Program-made: the position numbers and the translations under genes
The notes under the pieces: model-generated
Told to the model about the DNA's origin: nothing
Databases searched by the model: none
Seen by the model: only the letters and a program-made list of their open reading frames with translations
Part shown: positions 56,191 to 64,000 of the stretch, one piece after another
How the letters are laid out: each line of letters starts with the position of its first letter
How positions within the stretch are numbered: the stretch's first letter is position 1
Source of the DNA: Micromonospora sp. FIMYZ51
GTDB taxonomy: Bacteria > Actinomycetota > Actinomycetes > Mycobacteriales > Micromonosporaceae
Reading direction: 5' to 3'
DNA length: 64,000 nt
Assembly (NCBI RefSeq): GCF_038246755.1
Contig: NZ_CP134706.1
Span: forward strand, 5,022,001 to 5,086,000

Positions 56191-57139
56191 ACAGCAGGGC
56201 GTCGAGGGCGGCGGCGGCGAAGACGATGGTCAGGTACGTCGTCGACCAGTGGAACAGCCGCATCGGCTTGACCGCCTCGCCCCGGCTGGCCCGGCCGGCG
56301 AGCTTGTGCGCCTCGACGAGGAAGATCGCCCCGACCACCAGGGTCGGTACGCCGTAGATCGGGCTCAGCCCCAACGCCCAGACGGCCAGCGAGGTGAGCA
56401 CGGTCAGCCAGGCGAACAGGATGATCTCGGCGTTCACCCGCCGGACCGAGGCCACCACCGGCAGCATCGGGATGCCGGCGCGGGCGTAGTCGTCCTTGTA
56501 CTTCATCGCCAGCGGGTAGAAGTGCGGCATCTGCCAGAAGAAGACCACCGCGAAGAGCGCCCAGGCCACCGGCGACAGCGATCCGGTCACCGCCGCCCAG
56601 CCGATCAGCACCGGAGCCGCCCCGCAGGCCCCGCCCCAGAAGGTGTTCGCCGCCGTGGTGCGCTTGAGCCAGAGCGTGTAGACCACGTCGTAGTAGACGA
56701 TCGCGGCCAGGGTGAGCCCGGCGGCGAGCAGGTTGGTGAAGGCCGCCATCAGGGCCAGCGAGACCGTCGCCAGCACCAGGCCGAAGATCAGCGCGTTGCG
56801 GGGGGTCACCGTGTGCGCCGGCAGCGGTCGGCGCTTGGTCCGCCGCATCACCTGGTCGATGTCCCGGTCGATGTAGCAGTTGAGCACGCTTGCCGCGCCG
56901 GCCGCGAGCGAGCCGCCGACGAGCACCACGGCCATCAGCCACAGCGACGGCATCCCGCCGTGCGCCAGCATCATCGCCGGCACCGTGGTCACCAGCAGCA
57001 GCTCGACGATCCGCGGCTTGGTAAGCGTCACGTACGCCGCGACCACCACCCGCAGGTCCCGCGAGCGGACCGGGGTCTCCTCCGCCGAGCGCACCGGCGA
57101 CTGTCCGGCAGGGTTACTGACCGGGCGCTCGGTGATCAT
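56189..57139 (-). CDS. ctaB: Protoheme IX farnesyltransferase CtaB (heme O synthase)
   Basis: 316 aa from ATG 57139; GTG 57145 is an alternative. UbiA-type prenyltransferase with about nine membrane helices. The first Asp motif [21 protein letters not shown], split as NCYIDRDID and RRTKRRPLP, binds farnesyl diphosphate-Mg; the second region is [14 protein letters not shown]. Makes heme O for CtaA. Divergent from tkt (273 bp), as in mycobacteria. Element copy C overlaps its stop. Confidence 0.95.
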   Translation of the reverse strand: MITERPVSNPAGQSPVRSAEETPVRSRDLRVVVAAYVTLTKPRIVELLLVTTVPAMMLAHGGMPSLWLMAVVLVGGSLAAGAASVLNCYIDRDIDQVMRRTKRRPLPAHTVTPRNALIFGLVLATVSLALMAAFTNLLAAGLTLAAIVYYDVVYTLWLKRTTAANTFWGGACGAAPVLIGWAAVTGSLSPVAWALFAVVFFWQMPHFYPLAMKYKDDYARAGIPMLPVVASVRRVNAEIILFAWLTVLTSLAVWALGLSPIYGVPTLVVGAIFLVEAHKLAGRASRGEAVKPMRLFHWSTTYLTIVFAAAALDALL

Positions 57140-57412
57140 GCTCACGGATTGCCACCTTCCGGCGTCGGCAGGGGAGTCTTCCGGCGGCCGAACCCGGCTC
57201 GGGCCGGCACACCGCCCCACACACTACGCGCTGTCGTTTTGGCTGCCCGGGCGACCCGGCAACGGTGCGGGCGGTCACACCGACGGCTGAACCGCTGCGC
57301 CGAGGAAAAACGTACAGACCAGCATGCTGAGATCCTCGGGCACACGTTTAGCGTCGCTCGATAGGGTCAGCAGTGAGGGTTCCGCCCATCTCGCCGAGGA
57401 GCATCAACCACC

Positions 57413-59551
57413 GTGGCAGCCAACCGATCCGCGCACCCCGCACTCGACTGGACCGACCTCGACCGCCGTGCCGTGGACACCGTCCGCGTCCTGGCCATGG
57501 ACGCCGTGCAGAAATCCGGTAACGGCCACCCGGGCACCGCGATGAGTCTCGCCCCCGCGGCGTACCTGCTGTTCAACCGGGTCATGCGACACGATCCCGC
57601 CGATCCGCTCTGGCCTGGCCGGGACCGCTTCGTGCTCTCCGCCGGTCACTCCAGCCTGACCCTCTACATCCAGCTCTTCCTCGCCGGTTACCCGCTGAGC
57701 CTGGACGACCTGAAGTCGCTGCGTCAGTGGGGCTCGCTCACCCCGGGGCACCCGGAGCACGGGCACACCCCGGGCGTGGAGACCACCACCGGGCCGCTCG
57801 GGCAGGGGCTGGGCAACGCCGTCGGGATGGCCATGGCGGCGCGCCGCGAGCGCGGCCTCTTCGACCCGGAGGCCGAGGGCGGCGAGTCGGTCTTCGACCA
57901 CCACATCTGGTGCATCGCCTCGGATGGTGACATCCAGGAGGGCATCAGCCACGAGGCCAGCGCCCTGGCCGGGCACCAGCAGCTGGGCAACCTCTGCGTG
58001 ATCTACGACGACAACGAGATCTCGATCGAGGACGACACCCGCATCGCGATGAGCGAGGACGTGGCGGCCCGCTACGCGGCGTACGGCTGGCACGTGCAGA
58101 CGGTCGACTGGCGGCGCGGCGACGCCGACCAGGGCGACTACCACGAGAACGTCGACGAGCTGTACCAGGCGCTGCTGGCCGCCAAGGCGGAGACCGGCCG
58201 CCCGTCGTTCATCGCCCTGCGCACCATCATCGGCTGGCCGGCACCGAACAAGCAGAACACCGGCAAGATCCACGGGTCGGCGCTCGGTGCCGACGAGGTG
58301 GCCGCCACCAAGCAGGTTCTCGGCTTCGACACGGCCGAGTCCTTCCAGGTCACCGAGGAGGTGCTCGGCCACACCCGGGAGGCGCTGCGCCGGGGTGAGG
58401 CCGCCCGGCAGGAGTGGCAGACCGCCTTCGACGCCTGGTCCGAGGCGAACCCGCAGCGCCGCGCGCTCTACGACCGGCTGGCCAACCGGGTGCTGCCCGA
58501 CGGCTGGACCGAGGCGCTGCCGGAGTTCCCGGCCGACGCCAAGGGCGTGGCCACCCGGGCCGCCTCCGGCAAGGTGCTGGCCGCGCTCGCCCCGGTGCTG
58601 CCCGAGCTCTGGGGCGGCTCGGCGGACCTGGCCGAGAGCAACAACACCACGATGAAGGGCGAGCCCTCCTTCGTGCCCAGCCAGTACGCCACCAAGGAGT
58701 TCCCCGGTCACGAGTACGGCCGCACGCTGCACTTCGGCATCCGGGAACACGCCATGGGCGCGATCCTCAACGGCATCGCGCTGCACGGCGGCACCCGCCC
58801 CTACGGCGGCACCTTCCTGGTCTTCAGCGACTACATGCGGCCCTCGGTGCGGCTGGCCGCGCTGATGAAGCTGCCGGTGGTCTACGTCTGGACGCACGAC
58901 TCCATCGGGCTCGGCGAGGACGGCCCGACCCACCAGCCGGTGGAGCAGCTCACCGCGCTGCGGGCCATCCCCGGCCTGGACGTGGTCCGCCCCGCCGACG
59001 CCAACGAGACGGCCTGGGCCTGGCGGCAGGCGCTGGAGCACACCGACCGGCCGACCGCGCTGGCGCTGAGCCGGCAGGCGCTGCCCACCCTGGACCGGTC
59101 CCAGCTGGCCGGGGCCGACGGGGTCGCCAAGGGCGGCTACGTGCTCGCCGAGGCGTCAAACGGCAAGCCCCAGGTGATCATCGTCGGCACCGGCTCCGAG
59201 GTGCAGCTCTGCCTGACCGCCCGGGAGCGGTTGGAGGCCGAGGGCACGCCCACCCGGGTGGTCTCGATGCCGTGCCAGGAGTGGTTCTTCGAGCAGGACG
59301 AGGCGTACCGGGAGTCGGTGCTGCCGCGCGGGGTAAAGGCCCGGGTGAGCGTGGAGGCGGGCATCGCGATGTCCTGGCGCGCGATCGTCGGCGACTGCGG
59401 CGAGAGCGTCAGCATCGAGCACTACGGCGCGAGTGCCCCGCACTCCGTGCTCTTCGAGCAGTTCGGCTTCACCCCCGACCGGATCGTCGCCGCCGCGCAC
59501 GCGGCACTGACCCGGGTCGGGGACATCACCGGTTTCACGACCGGCAACTGA
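57413..59551 (+). CDS. tkt: Transketolase
   Basis: 712 aa, GTG start after GAGGAG. N-terminal TPP domain: [19 protein letters not shown], then the TPP/Mg motif [19 protein letters not shown] and [11 protein letters not shown]. Middle PYR domain with the Glu-containing [11 protein letters not shown] and donor-binding [13 protein letters not shown] region [16 protein letters not shown]. The C-terminal transketolase domain has GTGSEVQLC. Transfers two-carbon units in the pentose phosphate pathway. First of four coupled sugar-phosphate genes. Confidence 0.97.
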   Translation: MAANRSAHPALDWTDLDRRAVDTVRVLAMDAVQKSGNGHPGTAMSLAPAAYLLFNRVMRHDPADPLWPGRDRFVLSAGHSSLTLYIQLFLAGYPLSLDDLKSLRQWGSLTPGHPEHGHTPGVETTTGPLGQGLGNAVGMAMAARRERGLFDPEAEGGESVFDHHIWCIASDGDIQEGISHEASALAGHQQLGNLCVIYDDNEISIEDDTRIAMSEDVAARYAAYGWHVQTVDWRRGDADQGDYHENVDELYQALLAAKAETGRPSFIALRTIIGWPAPNKQNTGKIHGSALGADEVAATKQVLGFDTAESFQVTEEVLGHTREALRRGEAARQEWQTAFDAWSEANPQRRALYDRLANRVLPDGWTEALPEFPADAKGVATRAASGKVLAALAPVLPELWGGSADLAESNNTTMKGEPSFVPSQYATKEFPGHEYGRTLHFGIREHAMGAILNGIALHGGTRPYGGTFLVFSDYMRPSVRLAALMKLPVVYVWTHDSIGLGEDGPTHQPVEQLTALRAIPGLDVVRPADANETAWAWRQALEHTDRPTALALSRQALPTLDRSQLAGADGVAKGGYVLAEASNGKPQVIIVGTGSEVQLCLTARERLEAEGTPTRVVSMPCQEWFFEQDEAYRESVLPRGVKARVSVEAGIAMSWRAIVGDCGESVSIEHYGASAPHSVLFEQFGFTPDRIVAAAHAALTRVGDITGFTTGN

Positions 59552-59565
59552 GGGGAGCGGCGCAC

Positions 59566-60744
59566 ATGACTGACCGGCTGGGCGAGCTGACCGCTGCGGG
59601 AGTGGCGGTCTGGCTCGACGATCTGTCCCGGGTACGACTCAGCTCCGGCGGGCTGGACCAGCTGCGCCGGGAGCAGCACGTGGTCGGCGTGACCACCAAC
59701 CCGACGATCTTCGCGAAGGCGTTGAGCGACGCCGACGAGTACGACTGGCAGCTGCGGGACCTGGCCACCCGGGGCATCGAGGTCGAAGAGGCCGTCCGCA
59801 TGCTCACCACGTACGACGTGCGGTGGGCCTGTGACGTGATGCGGCCGGCGTACGACGCCAGCGGTGGCATCGACGGCCGGGTCTCCATCGAGGTGGACCC
59901 GCGGCTGGCCCACGAGGCACCGCGCACCGTGGCGGAGGCCAAGGCGCTCTGGTGGCTTGTCGACCGACCGAACCTGTTCATCAAGATTCCGGCGACCGAG
60001 GCCGGCCTGCCGGCGATCACCGCCGCGCTGGCCGAGGGGATCAGCGTCAACGTGACCCTGATCTTCGGCCTGGACCGCTACTCGCAGGTGATGGAGGCGT
60101 TCCTCGCCGGTCTGGAGCAGGCCAAGGCCAACGGCCACGACCTGTCCACCATCGGCTCGGTGGCCTCGTTCTTCGTCTCCCGGGTCGACAGCGAGGTCGA
60201 CAAGCGGCTGGAGAAGATCGGCTCGGAGCAGGCAAAGGCGCTGCGTGGCAAGGCCGCGGTGGCCAACGCGCGGCTGGCGTTCGAGCGCTACAGCGAGGTC
60301 TTCTCCTCGGCGCGGTGGCGGGCGCTTGCCGACGCCGGGGCGCACCCGCAACGGCCGCTCTGGGCGTCCACCTCGACCAAGAACCCGGACTACCGGGACG
60401 TCATCTACGTCGAGGAGCTGATCGCCCCCGGCACCGTCAACACCATGCCGGAGTCGGTGATCCACGCGTACGCCGAGCACGGTGAGACCCACCCGGACAC
60501 CGTCACCGGCGCGTACGACGACGCCCGGCAGGTCTTCGCCGATCTCGAATCGGTGGGCGTGGACCTGGCCGACGTGATCGACACGCTGGAACGTGAGGGC
60601 GTGGAGAAGTTCGAGGCGAGCTGGAACGAGTTGCTCGACGGGGTCCGCAAGTCACTGGCCGCCGCCGGGCAGGGCACCGACAGTCCGAGCGACGCCGCCC
60701 GTAGCAACGCCGACGCCGCCGCGCGGGCCGGAGGCAATGCGTGA
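59566..60744 (+). CDS. tal: Transaldolase
   Basis: 392 aa from ATG 59566 (GGGGAG upstream), 14 nt after tkt. Schiff-base Lys in [12 protein letters not shown], preceded by [14 protein letters not shown], and [32 protein letters not shown] and [17 protein letters not shown]. Moves a three-carbon unit between sedoheptulose-7-P and glyceraldehyde-3-P. The Ala/Asp-rich last 25 residues are disordered. Confidence 0.96.
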   Translation: MTDRLGELTAAGVAVWLDDLSRVRLSSGGLDQLRREQHVVGVTTNPTIFAKALSDADEYDWQLRDLATRGIEVEEAVRMLTTYDVRWACDVMRPAYDASGGIDGRVSIEVDPRLAHEAPRTVAEAKALWWLVDRPNLFIKIPATEAGLPAITAALAEGISVNVTLIFGLDRYSQVMEAFLAGLEQAKANGHDLSTIGSVASFFVSRVDSEVDKRLEKIGSEQAKALRGKAAVANARLAFERYSEVFSSARWRALADAGAHPQRPLWASTSTKNPDYRDVIYVEELIAPGTVNTMPESVIHAYAEHGETHPDTVTGAYDDARQVFADLESVGVDLADVIDTLEREGVEKFEASWNELLDGVRKSLAAAGQGTDSPSDAARSNADAAARAGGNA

Positions 60745-60789
60745 CGGTGCGCCCCGGCCTCGCCCACGCCGCCGCTTCCGGGCGGCGGC

Positions 60790-62433
60790 GTGGGTGAGCT
60801 GCTGGACGCACCCGCCGAGGCCGCTGGTGGCCTCGCGGTGTACGGCGCGGGGGCGGTCGACGCCGCCGCGCCGGCCTCCACCCGGCAGGCGCTTGTCGAC
60901 GGCGGTGTGCCGGGCCGGTTGGCCGCCGGGGACCCGGCGTGCTGGGGTCGGTCGGCGACGGCCGGCCTCGGCTGGCTGGCCGCGCACCGCCACGGTCGCG
61001 AACTGCTCCCCCAGCTCGCCGAGCTGACCGCCGAGCTGGCCGATCTGGACCACGTGGTACTGGCCGGCACGGCCGGTGCGTCGCTCGCGGCCGAGGCCGT
61101 CGCGCGGACCACCGGCCGGCCGTTGACCGTGCTCGACACGACCGACCCCGGTCGGGTCCGCGCCACGCTCGCCGACCGGCTGACCCGCACCGTGGTGGTG
61201 CTGGCCGGCGACGCCGGCGTGGAGATCGACAGTTTCCGGCGCGCCTACTGGCAGGCGTTCCTGGACGCGGGGCTGACCGAGGCCGAGGCGGGCCGGCACT
61301 TCGTCGTGGTCACCGAGCCGGGTTCGCCGCTGGCGGCGGTCGCCGCCGAACTGGACGCGATCACCGTGCCGGCCGAGGAGCAGGTGACCGACGGCTACCG
61401 CGCGCTTACCGCGTACGGGCTGGTGCCCTGCGCGCTGGCCGGCGCCGCCGTGGCCGACCTGCTCGACCAGGCCGAGGAGTTCGCGGCGTCGCTGGGCCGG
61501 TCGGCGGAGAACCCGGCGCTGGCGCTCGGTGCCGCGCTGGCCGCCGCCGCGACGACCGGGCGGGACAAGGTCGCGCTGGTCGCCGACGGCAGCGGGATCG
61601 AAGGGCTCGGCGAGTGGGTGGCGCAGTTGCTCGCCGGCACCGCCCGGGACGGGCTCGGCATCCTGCCGGTGGTGGTCGAGTCGCCGACGGCGGCCGGGGT
61701 GACCGGCACCGACGTGCTCACCGTCAGCTACGGCGGTGCGCTCACCGCCGGTGCCGTGCCCGCCGCCGGCCGGGCAGCCGACCTCGCGGTCAACGGCCCG
61801 CTCGGCGCCCACCTGCTGGCCTGGCAGTACGCCACCGCGGTCGCCGCCACCGTGCTCGGCGTCGACCCGTTCGACCGGCCGGACGCCGGCTCCGGCGAAC
61901 ACGTCCCGGCGGTCCTGACCGACGAGGACATTCCGGCGATGCTGGCCCAGCCGCTGGCACCGTCGACCGTGGCGGCCGCGATCGAGGTGTACGCCCCGCC
62001 GGGCGCTCCGGCCGGGCTGGCCGACGCCCTGCGCCACCTGGTGCACGGGATGGATCCGGACGGCTACCTGGCCGTGGTCGCGTACCTGGACGCGTACGCC
62101 GACGCCGACGCGGCCCGGCTGCGGCCGTTGCTGGCCGAGGTCACCGGGCGGCCGGTCACCTTCGGTTGGGCGCCACGCCACCCGCACGCCATCGGTCAGT
62201 ACCACATCCATGGCCCGCAGGTGGGTAGTTTTGTTCACCTGACCGGTACGGTCGACGTTGATCTGCCGGTGCCCGGAAGGCCGTACTCCTTCGGGGAACT
62301 ACAGGCGGCGCAGGCCGCCAGCGACCGCCGGGCCCTGGCCGGTCGCGGACGCCCGCTACTGCACCTGCACCTGACCGACCGGACGGCGGGCCTGGCCCAG
62401 CTGCTCGACACGGTCGGGTCCCTGCGGGCATGA
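60790..62433 (+). CDS. pgi: Glucose-6-phosphate isomerase, divergent actinobacterial type
   Basis: 547 aa, GTG start. Two SIS subdomains (VVLAGTAGASLAAEAVARTT; TRDGLGILPVVVESP-like region GLGILPVVVESPTAAG). The C-terminal part (VDVDLPVPGRPYSFGELQAA) matches the PGI half of bifunctional Tal-Pgi proteins, which suits its place directly after tal. At the active-site loop where I recall HSTGQxHKGGP this protein has HAIGQYHIHGPQVG, losing the Lys. N-terminal residues are Ala/Gly-rich and poorly conserved. Probably isomerises G6P/F6P, but the altered loop makes this uncertain. Confidence 0.8.
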   Translation: MGELLDAPAEAAGGLAVYGAGAVDAAAPASTRQALVDGGVPGRLAAGDPACWGRSATAGLGWLAAHRHGRELLPQLAELTAELADLDHVVLAGTAGASLAAEAVARTTGRPLTVLDTTDPGRVRATLADRLTRTVVVLAGDAGVEIDSFRRAYWQAFLDAGLTEAEAGRHFVVVTEPGSPLAAVAAELDAITVPAEEQVTDGYRALTAYGLVPCALAGAAVADLLDQAEEFAASLGRSAENPALALGAALAAAATTGRDKVALVADGSGIEGLGEWVAQLLAGTARDGLGILPVVVESPTAAGVTGTDVLTVSYGGALTAGAVPAAGRAADLAVNGPLGAHLLAWQYATAVAATVLGVDPFDRPDAGSGEHVPAVLTDEDIPAMLAQPLAPSTVAAAIEVYAPPGAPAGLADALRHLVHGMDPDGYLAVVAYLDAYADADAARLRPLLAEVTGRPVTFGWAPRHPHAIGQYHIHGPQVGSFVHLTGTVDVDLPVPGRPYSFGELQAAQAASDRRALAGRGRPLLHLHLTDRTAGLAQLLDTVGSLRA

Positions 62434-62470
62434 GGATTGACGACGTGGACGAGCGGAGCGAGGAGGCGGC

Positions 62471-63985
62471 GTGAACCCGCTGCGCGACCCGCAGGACCGG
62501 CGGCTGCCGCGGATCCCGGAGCCCTGTGCTCTGGTGATCTTCGGAGTGACCGGTGACCTGGCCCAGAAGAAACTGCTGCCGGCCCTGTACGACCTGGCCA
62601 ACCGGGGGCTGCTGCCGCCCGGTTTCGTGGTCGTCGGGTTCGCCCGGCGGGACTGGGGCGACGGGGACTTCGCCTCGCTGGCCCGCGAGGCGGCCAAGGC
62701 GCACTGCCGGACACCGTGGCGGGACGAGGTCTGGTCCCGGCTGGAACACAACATCAAGTTCGTCGGCGGCTCGTTCGACGACGACGGTGCCTTCGACCGG
62801 CTCGCCCAGTGCCTGGACAACCTGCGGGACAGCCACGGCATCCACGGCAACGCCGCCTTCTACTTCTCCATCCCGCCGGCCGCCTTCCCGGTGGTGCTCA
62901 AGCAACTGGCCCGCACCGGCATGGCCGACAACGACAAGTGCGGCGGCTGGCGTCGGGTGGTGGTGGAGAAGCCGTTCGGGCACGACCTGCCCTCGGCCAA
63001 GGCGCTCAACGACCTGGTCGACGACGTGTTCACCCGGCAGGACGTGTTCCGCATCGACCACTACCTGGGCAAGGAGACCGTCCAGAACATCCTCGCCCTG
63101 CGCTTCGCCAACAGCCTCTTCGAGCCACTGTGGAACTCGCAGTACGTCGACTCGGTGCAGATCACCATGGCCGAGGACGTCGGGATCGGCAGCCGGGCCG
63201 GCTTCTACGACTCGGTCGGCACCGCCCGCGACGTGTTGCAGAACCACCTGCTGCAACTGCTCGCCCTGGTGGCGATGGAGGAGCCGACCAGCTTCGACGC
63301 CGACGAGATCCGGGCCGAGAAGCTCAAGGTGCTCAAGGCCATCACCCTGCCGCAGGACGTCGCGGAGGGCACCGTACGCGGCCAGTACCTGCCCGGCTGG
63401 GTCGGTGGCCAGCGGGCCAAGGGCTACCTGGAGGAGGACGGCGTGCCGTCGACCTCGACCACCGAGACGTACGTGGCGGTCCGGCTCGGCATCCAGAACC
63501 GCCGCTGGGCCGAGGTGCCGTTCTACATCCGGGCCGGCAAGCGGCTGCCCCGGCGGGTCACCGAGGTCGCGGTGATCTTCAAGAAGGCGCCGCACCTGCC
63601 GTTCACCTCGGCCGACATGGAGATGCTCGGCAACAACCAACTGGTCATCCGGGTGCAGCCGGACGAGGGTGTGGTGCTCAAGTTCGGCTCCAAGGTGCCG
63701 GGCACCACAATGGAGGTCCGCGACATCGCGATGGACTTCCAGTACGGCGAGGCGTTCACCGAGTCCAGCCCGGAGGCGTACGAGCGGCTGGTGCTGGATG
63801 TCCTGATCGGCGACCGGACGCTCTTCCCGGACGCCGCCGAGGTCGAACAGAGCTGGGCCGTGGTGGATCCGCTGGAACACGCCTGGGAAGGCAGTAAGCC
63901 GGAGGCGTACCGCGCCGGCGAGTGGGGGCCCCGGGCCGCCGACGAGATGCTGGCCCGCGAGGGCCGGGCCTGGCGGCGGGCGTGA
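62471..63985 (+). CDS. zwf: Glucose-6-phosphate 1-dehydrogenase
   Basis: 504 aa, GTG start after GAGGAGGC. The nucleotide motif is [20 protein letters not shown], broken as [10 protein letters not shown]. The substrate-binding active-site motif is [10 protein letters not shown] with catalytic His. [10 protein letters not shown] follows. First step of the oxidative pentose phosphate pathway, producing NADPH. Fourth gene of the tkt-tal-pgi-zwf run; opcA is expected beyond the window edge, as in related genomes. Confidence 0.97.
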   Translation: MNPLRDPQDRRLPRIPEPCALVIFGVTGDLAQKKLLPALYDLANRGLLPPGFVVVGFARRDWGDGDFASLAREAAKAHCRTPWRDEVWSRLEHNIKFVGGSFDDDGAFDRLAQCLDNLRDSHGIHGNAAFYFSIPPAAFPVVLKQLARTGMADNDKCGGWRRVVVEKPFGHDLPSAKALNDLVDDVFTRQDVFRIDHYLGKETVQNILALRFANSLFEPLWNSQYVDSVQITMAEDVGIGSRAGFYDSVGTARDVLQNHLLQLLALVAMEEPTSFDADEIRAEKLKVLKAITLPQDVAEGTVRGQYLPGWVGGQRAKGYLEEDGVPSTSTTETYVAVRLGIQNRRWAEVPFYIRAGKRLPRRVTEVAVIFKKAPHLPFTSADMEMLGNNQLVIRVQPDEGVVLKFGSKVPGTTMEVRDIAMDFQYGEAFTESSPEAYERLVLDVLIGDRTLFPDAAEVEQSWAVVDPLEHAWEGSKPEAYRAGEWGPRAADEMLAREGRAWRRA

Positions 63986-64000
63986 CCGGGCAGCACGAGC

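Overview
The window is high-GC actinomycete chromosome. Codon third positions are almost all G/C, GTG starts are frequent, and the gene content is that of a filamentous Micromonosporaceae member, most likely Micromonospora or a close relative. This assignment is an inference from gene content and from intergenic repeats of the kind I associate with that group; no marker gene was compared.

Layout. 1-3.1 kb: a secreted amylase-pullulanase, cut by the window edge, with a well-defined promoter and maltose-type operator. 3.2-7.9 kb: two tandem membrane-anchored CBM2-like proteins, an NTF2-like protein, a permuted papain-fold hydrolase, a tiny membrane protein and a parallel beta-helix protein. 7.9-9.5 kb: a minisatellite, a secreted C39-like protein, and a terminator/G-quadruplex/palindrome block. 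9.6-12.5 kb: aconitase. 12.6-20.9 kb: one leftward, largely coupled block of P450, class I terpene cyclase, class II terpene cyclase, then a complete conservon (NIT kinase, Roadblock, DUF742, GTPase). 21-23.6 kb: DUF2630, RIO kinase and HAD phosphatase. 23.8 kb: the AcnR-type repressor, with a site shared with the aconitase promoter. 24.4-26.6 kb: a three-gene cassette of a Cys/Gly-tailed TIGR04222-like membrane protein, a DUF692/MNIO oxidase and a small helical partner. This is my best candidate for an undescribed modification system. 26.7-32.3 kb: SDR, Mug glycosylase, FAD monooxygenase, PadR regulator and ABC exporter. 32.5-36.1 kb: enoyl-CoA hydratase, small HTH protein, CadD-like transporter and ABC-F protein. 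36.3-41.5 kb: zinc metallopeptidase, a small type VII-secretion-like group and an acVLRF1 release factor. 41.6-46.3 kb: a large secreted metzincin protease and a frameshifted LysE-family gene. 46.6-53.4 kb: a complete sufRBD-Rieske-CSUT operon. 53.5-64 kb: ctaA, an ATP-grasp protein, a small conserved protein, ctaB, then tkt-tal-pgi-zwf (pentose phosphate pathway).

The housekeeping backbone (acn, acnR, small HTH, ABC-F, ech, sufT-U-S-C-D-B-R, ctaB, tkt, tal, zwf) follows the order I recall for Mycobacterium tuberculosis Rv1475c-Rv1447c. The terpene/conservon block, the MNIO cassette, the secreted enzymes and the type VII-like group look like accessory insertions into that ancestral region. 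Functionally the core joins Fe-S cluster biogenesis (suf), an Fe-S enzyme and its repressor (acn/acnR), heme A synthesis (ctaA/ctaB) and NADPH supply (tkt/tal/pgi/zwf).

The intergenic DNA is rich in repeats. These include three copies of a 53-nt two-part GGGCCC element that each abut or contain a stop codon, a 26-bp-arm hairpin flanked by G4-capable tracts, and five short tandem arrays, two of which duplicate the 3' end and stop codon of the adjacent gene.
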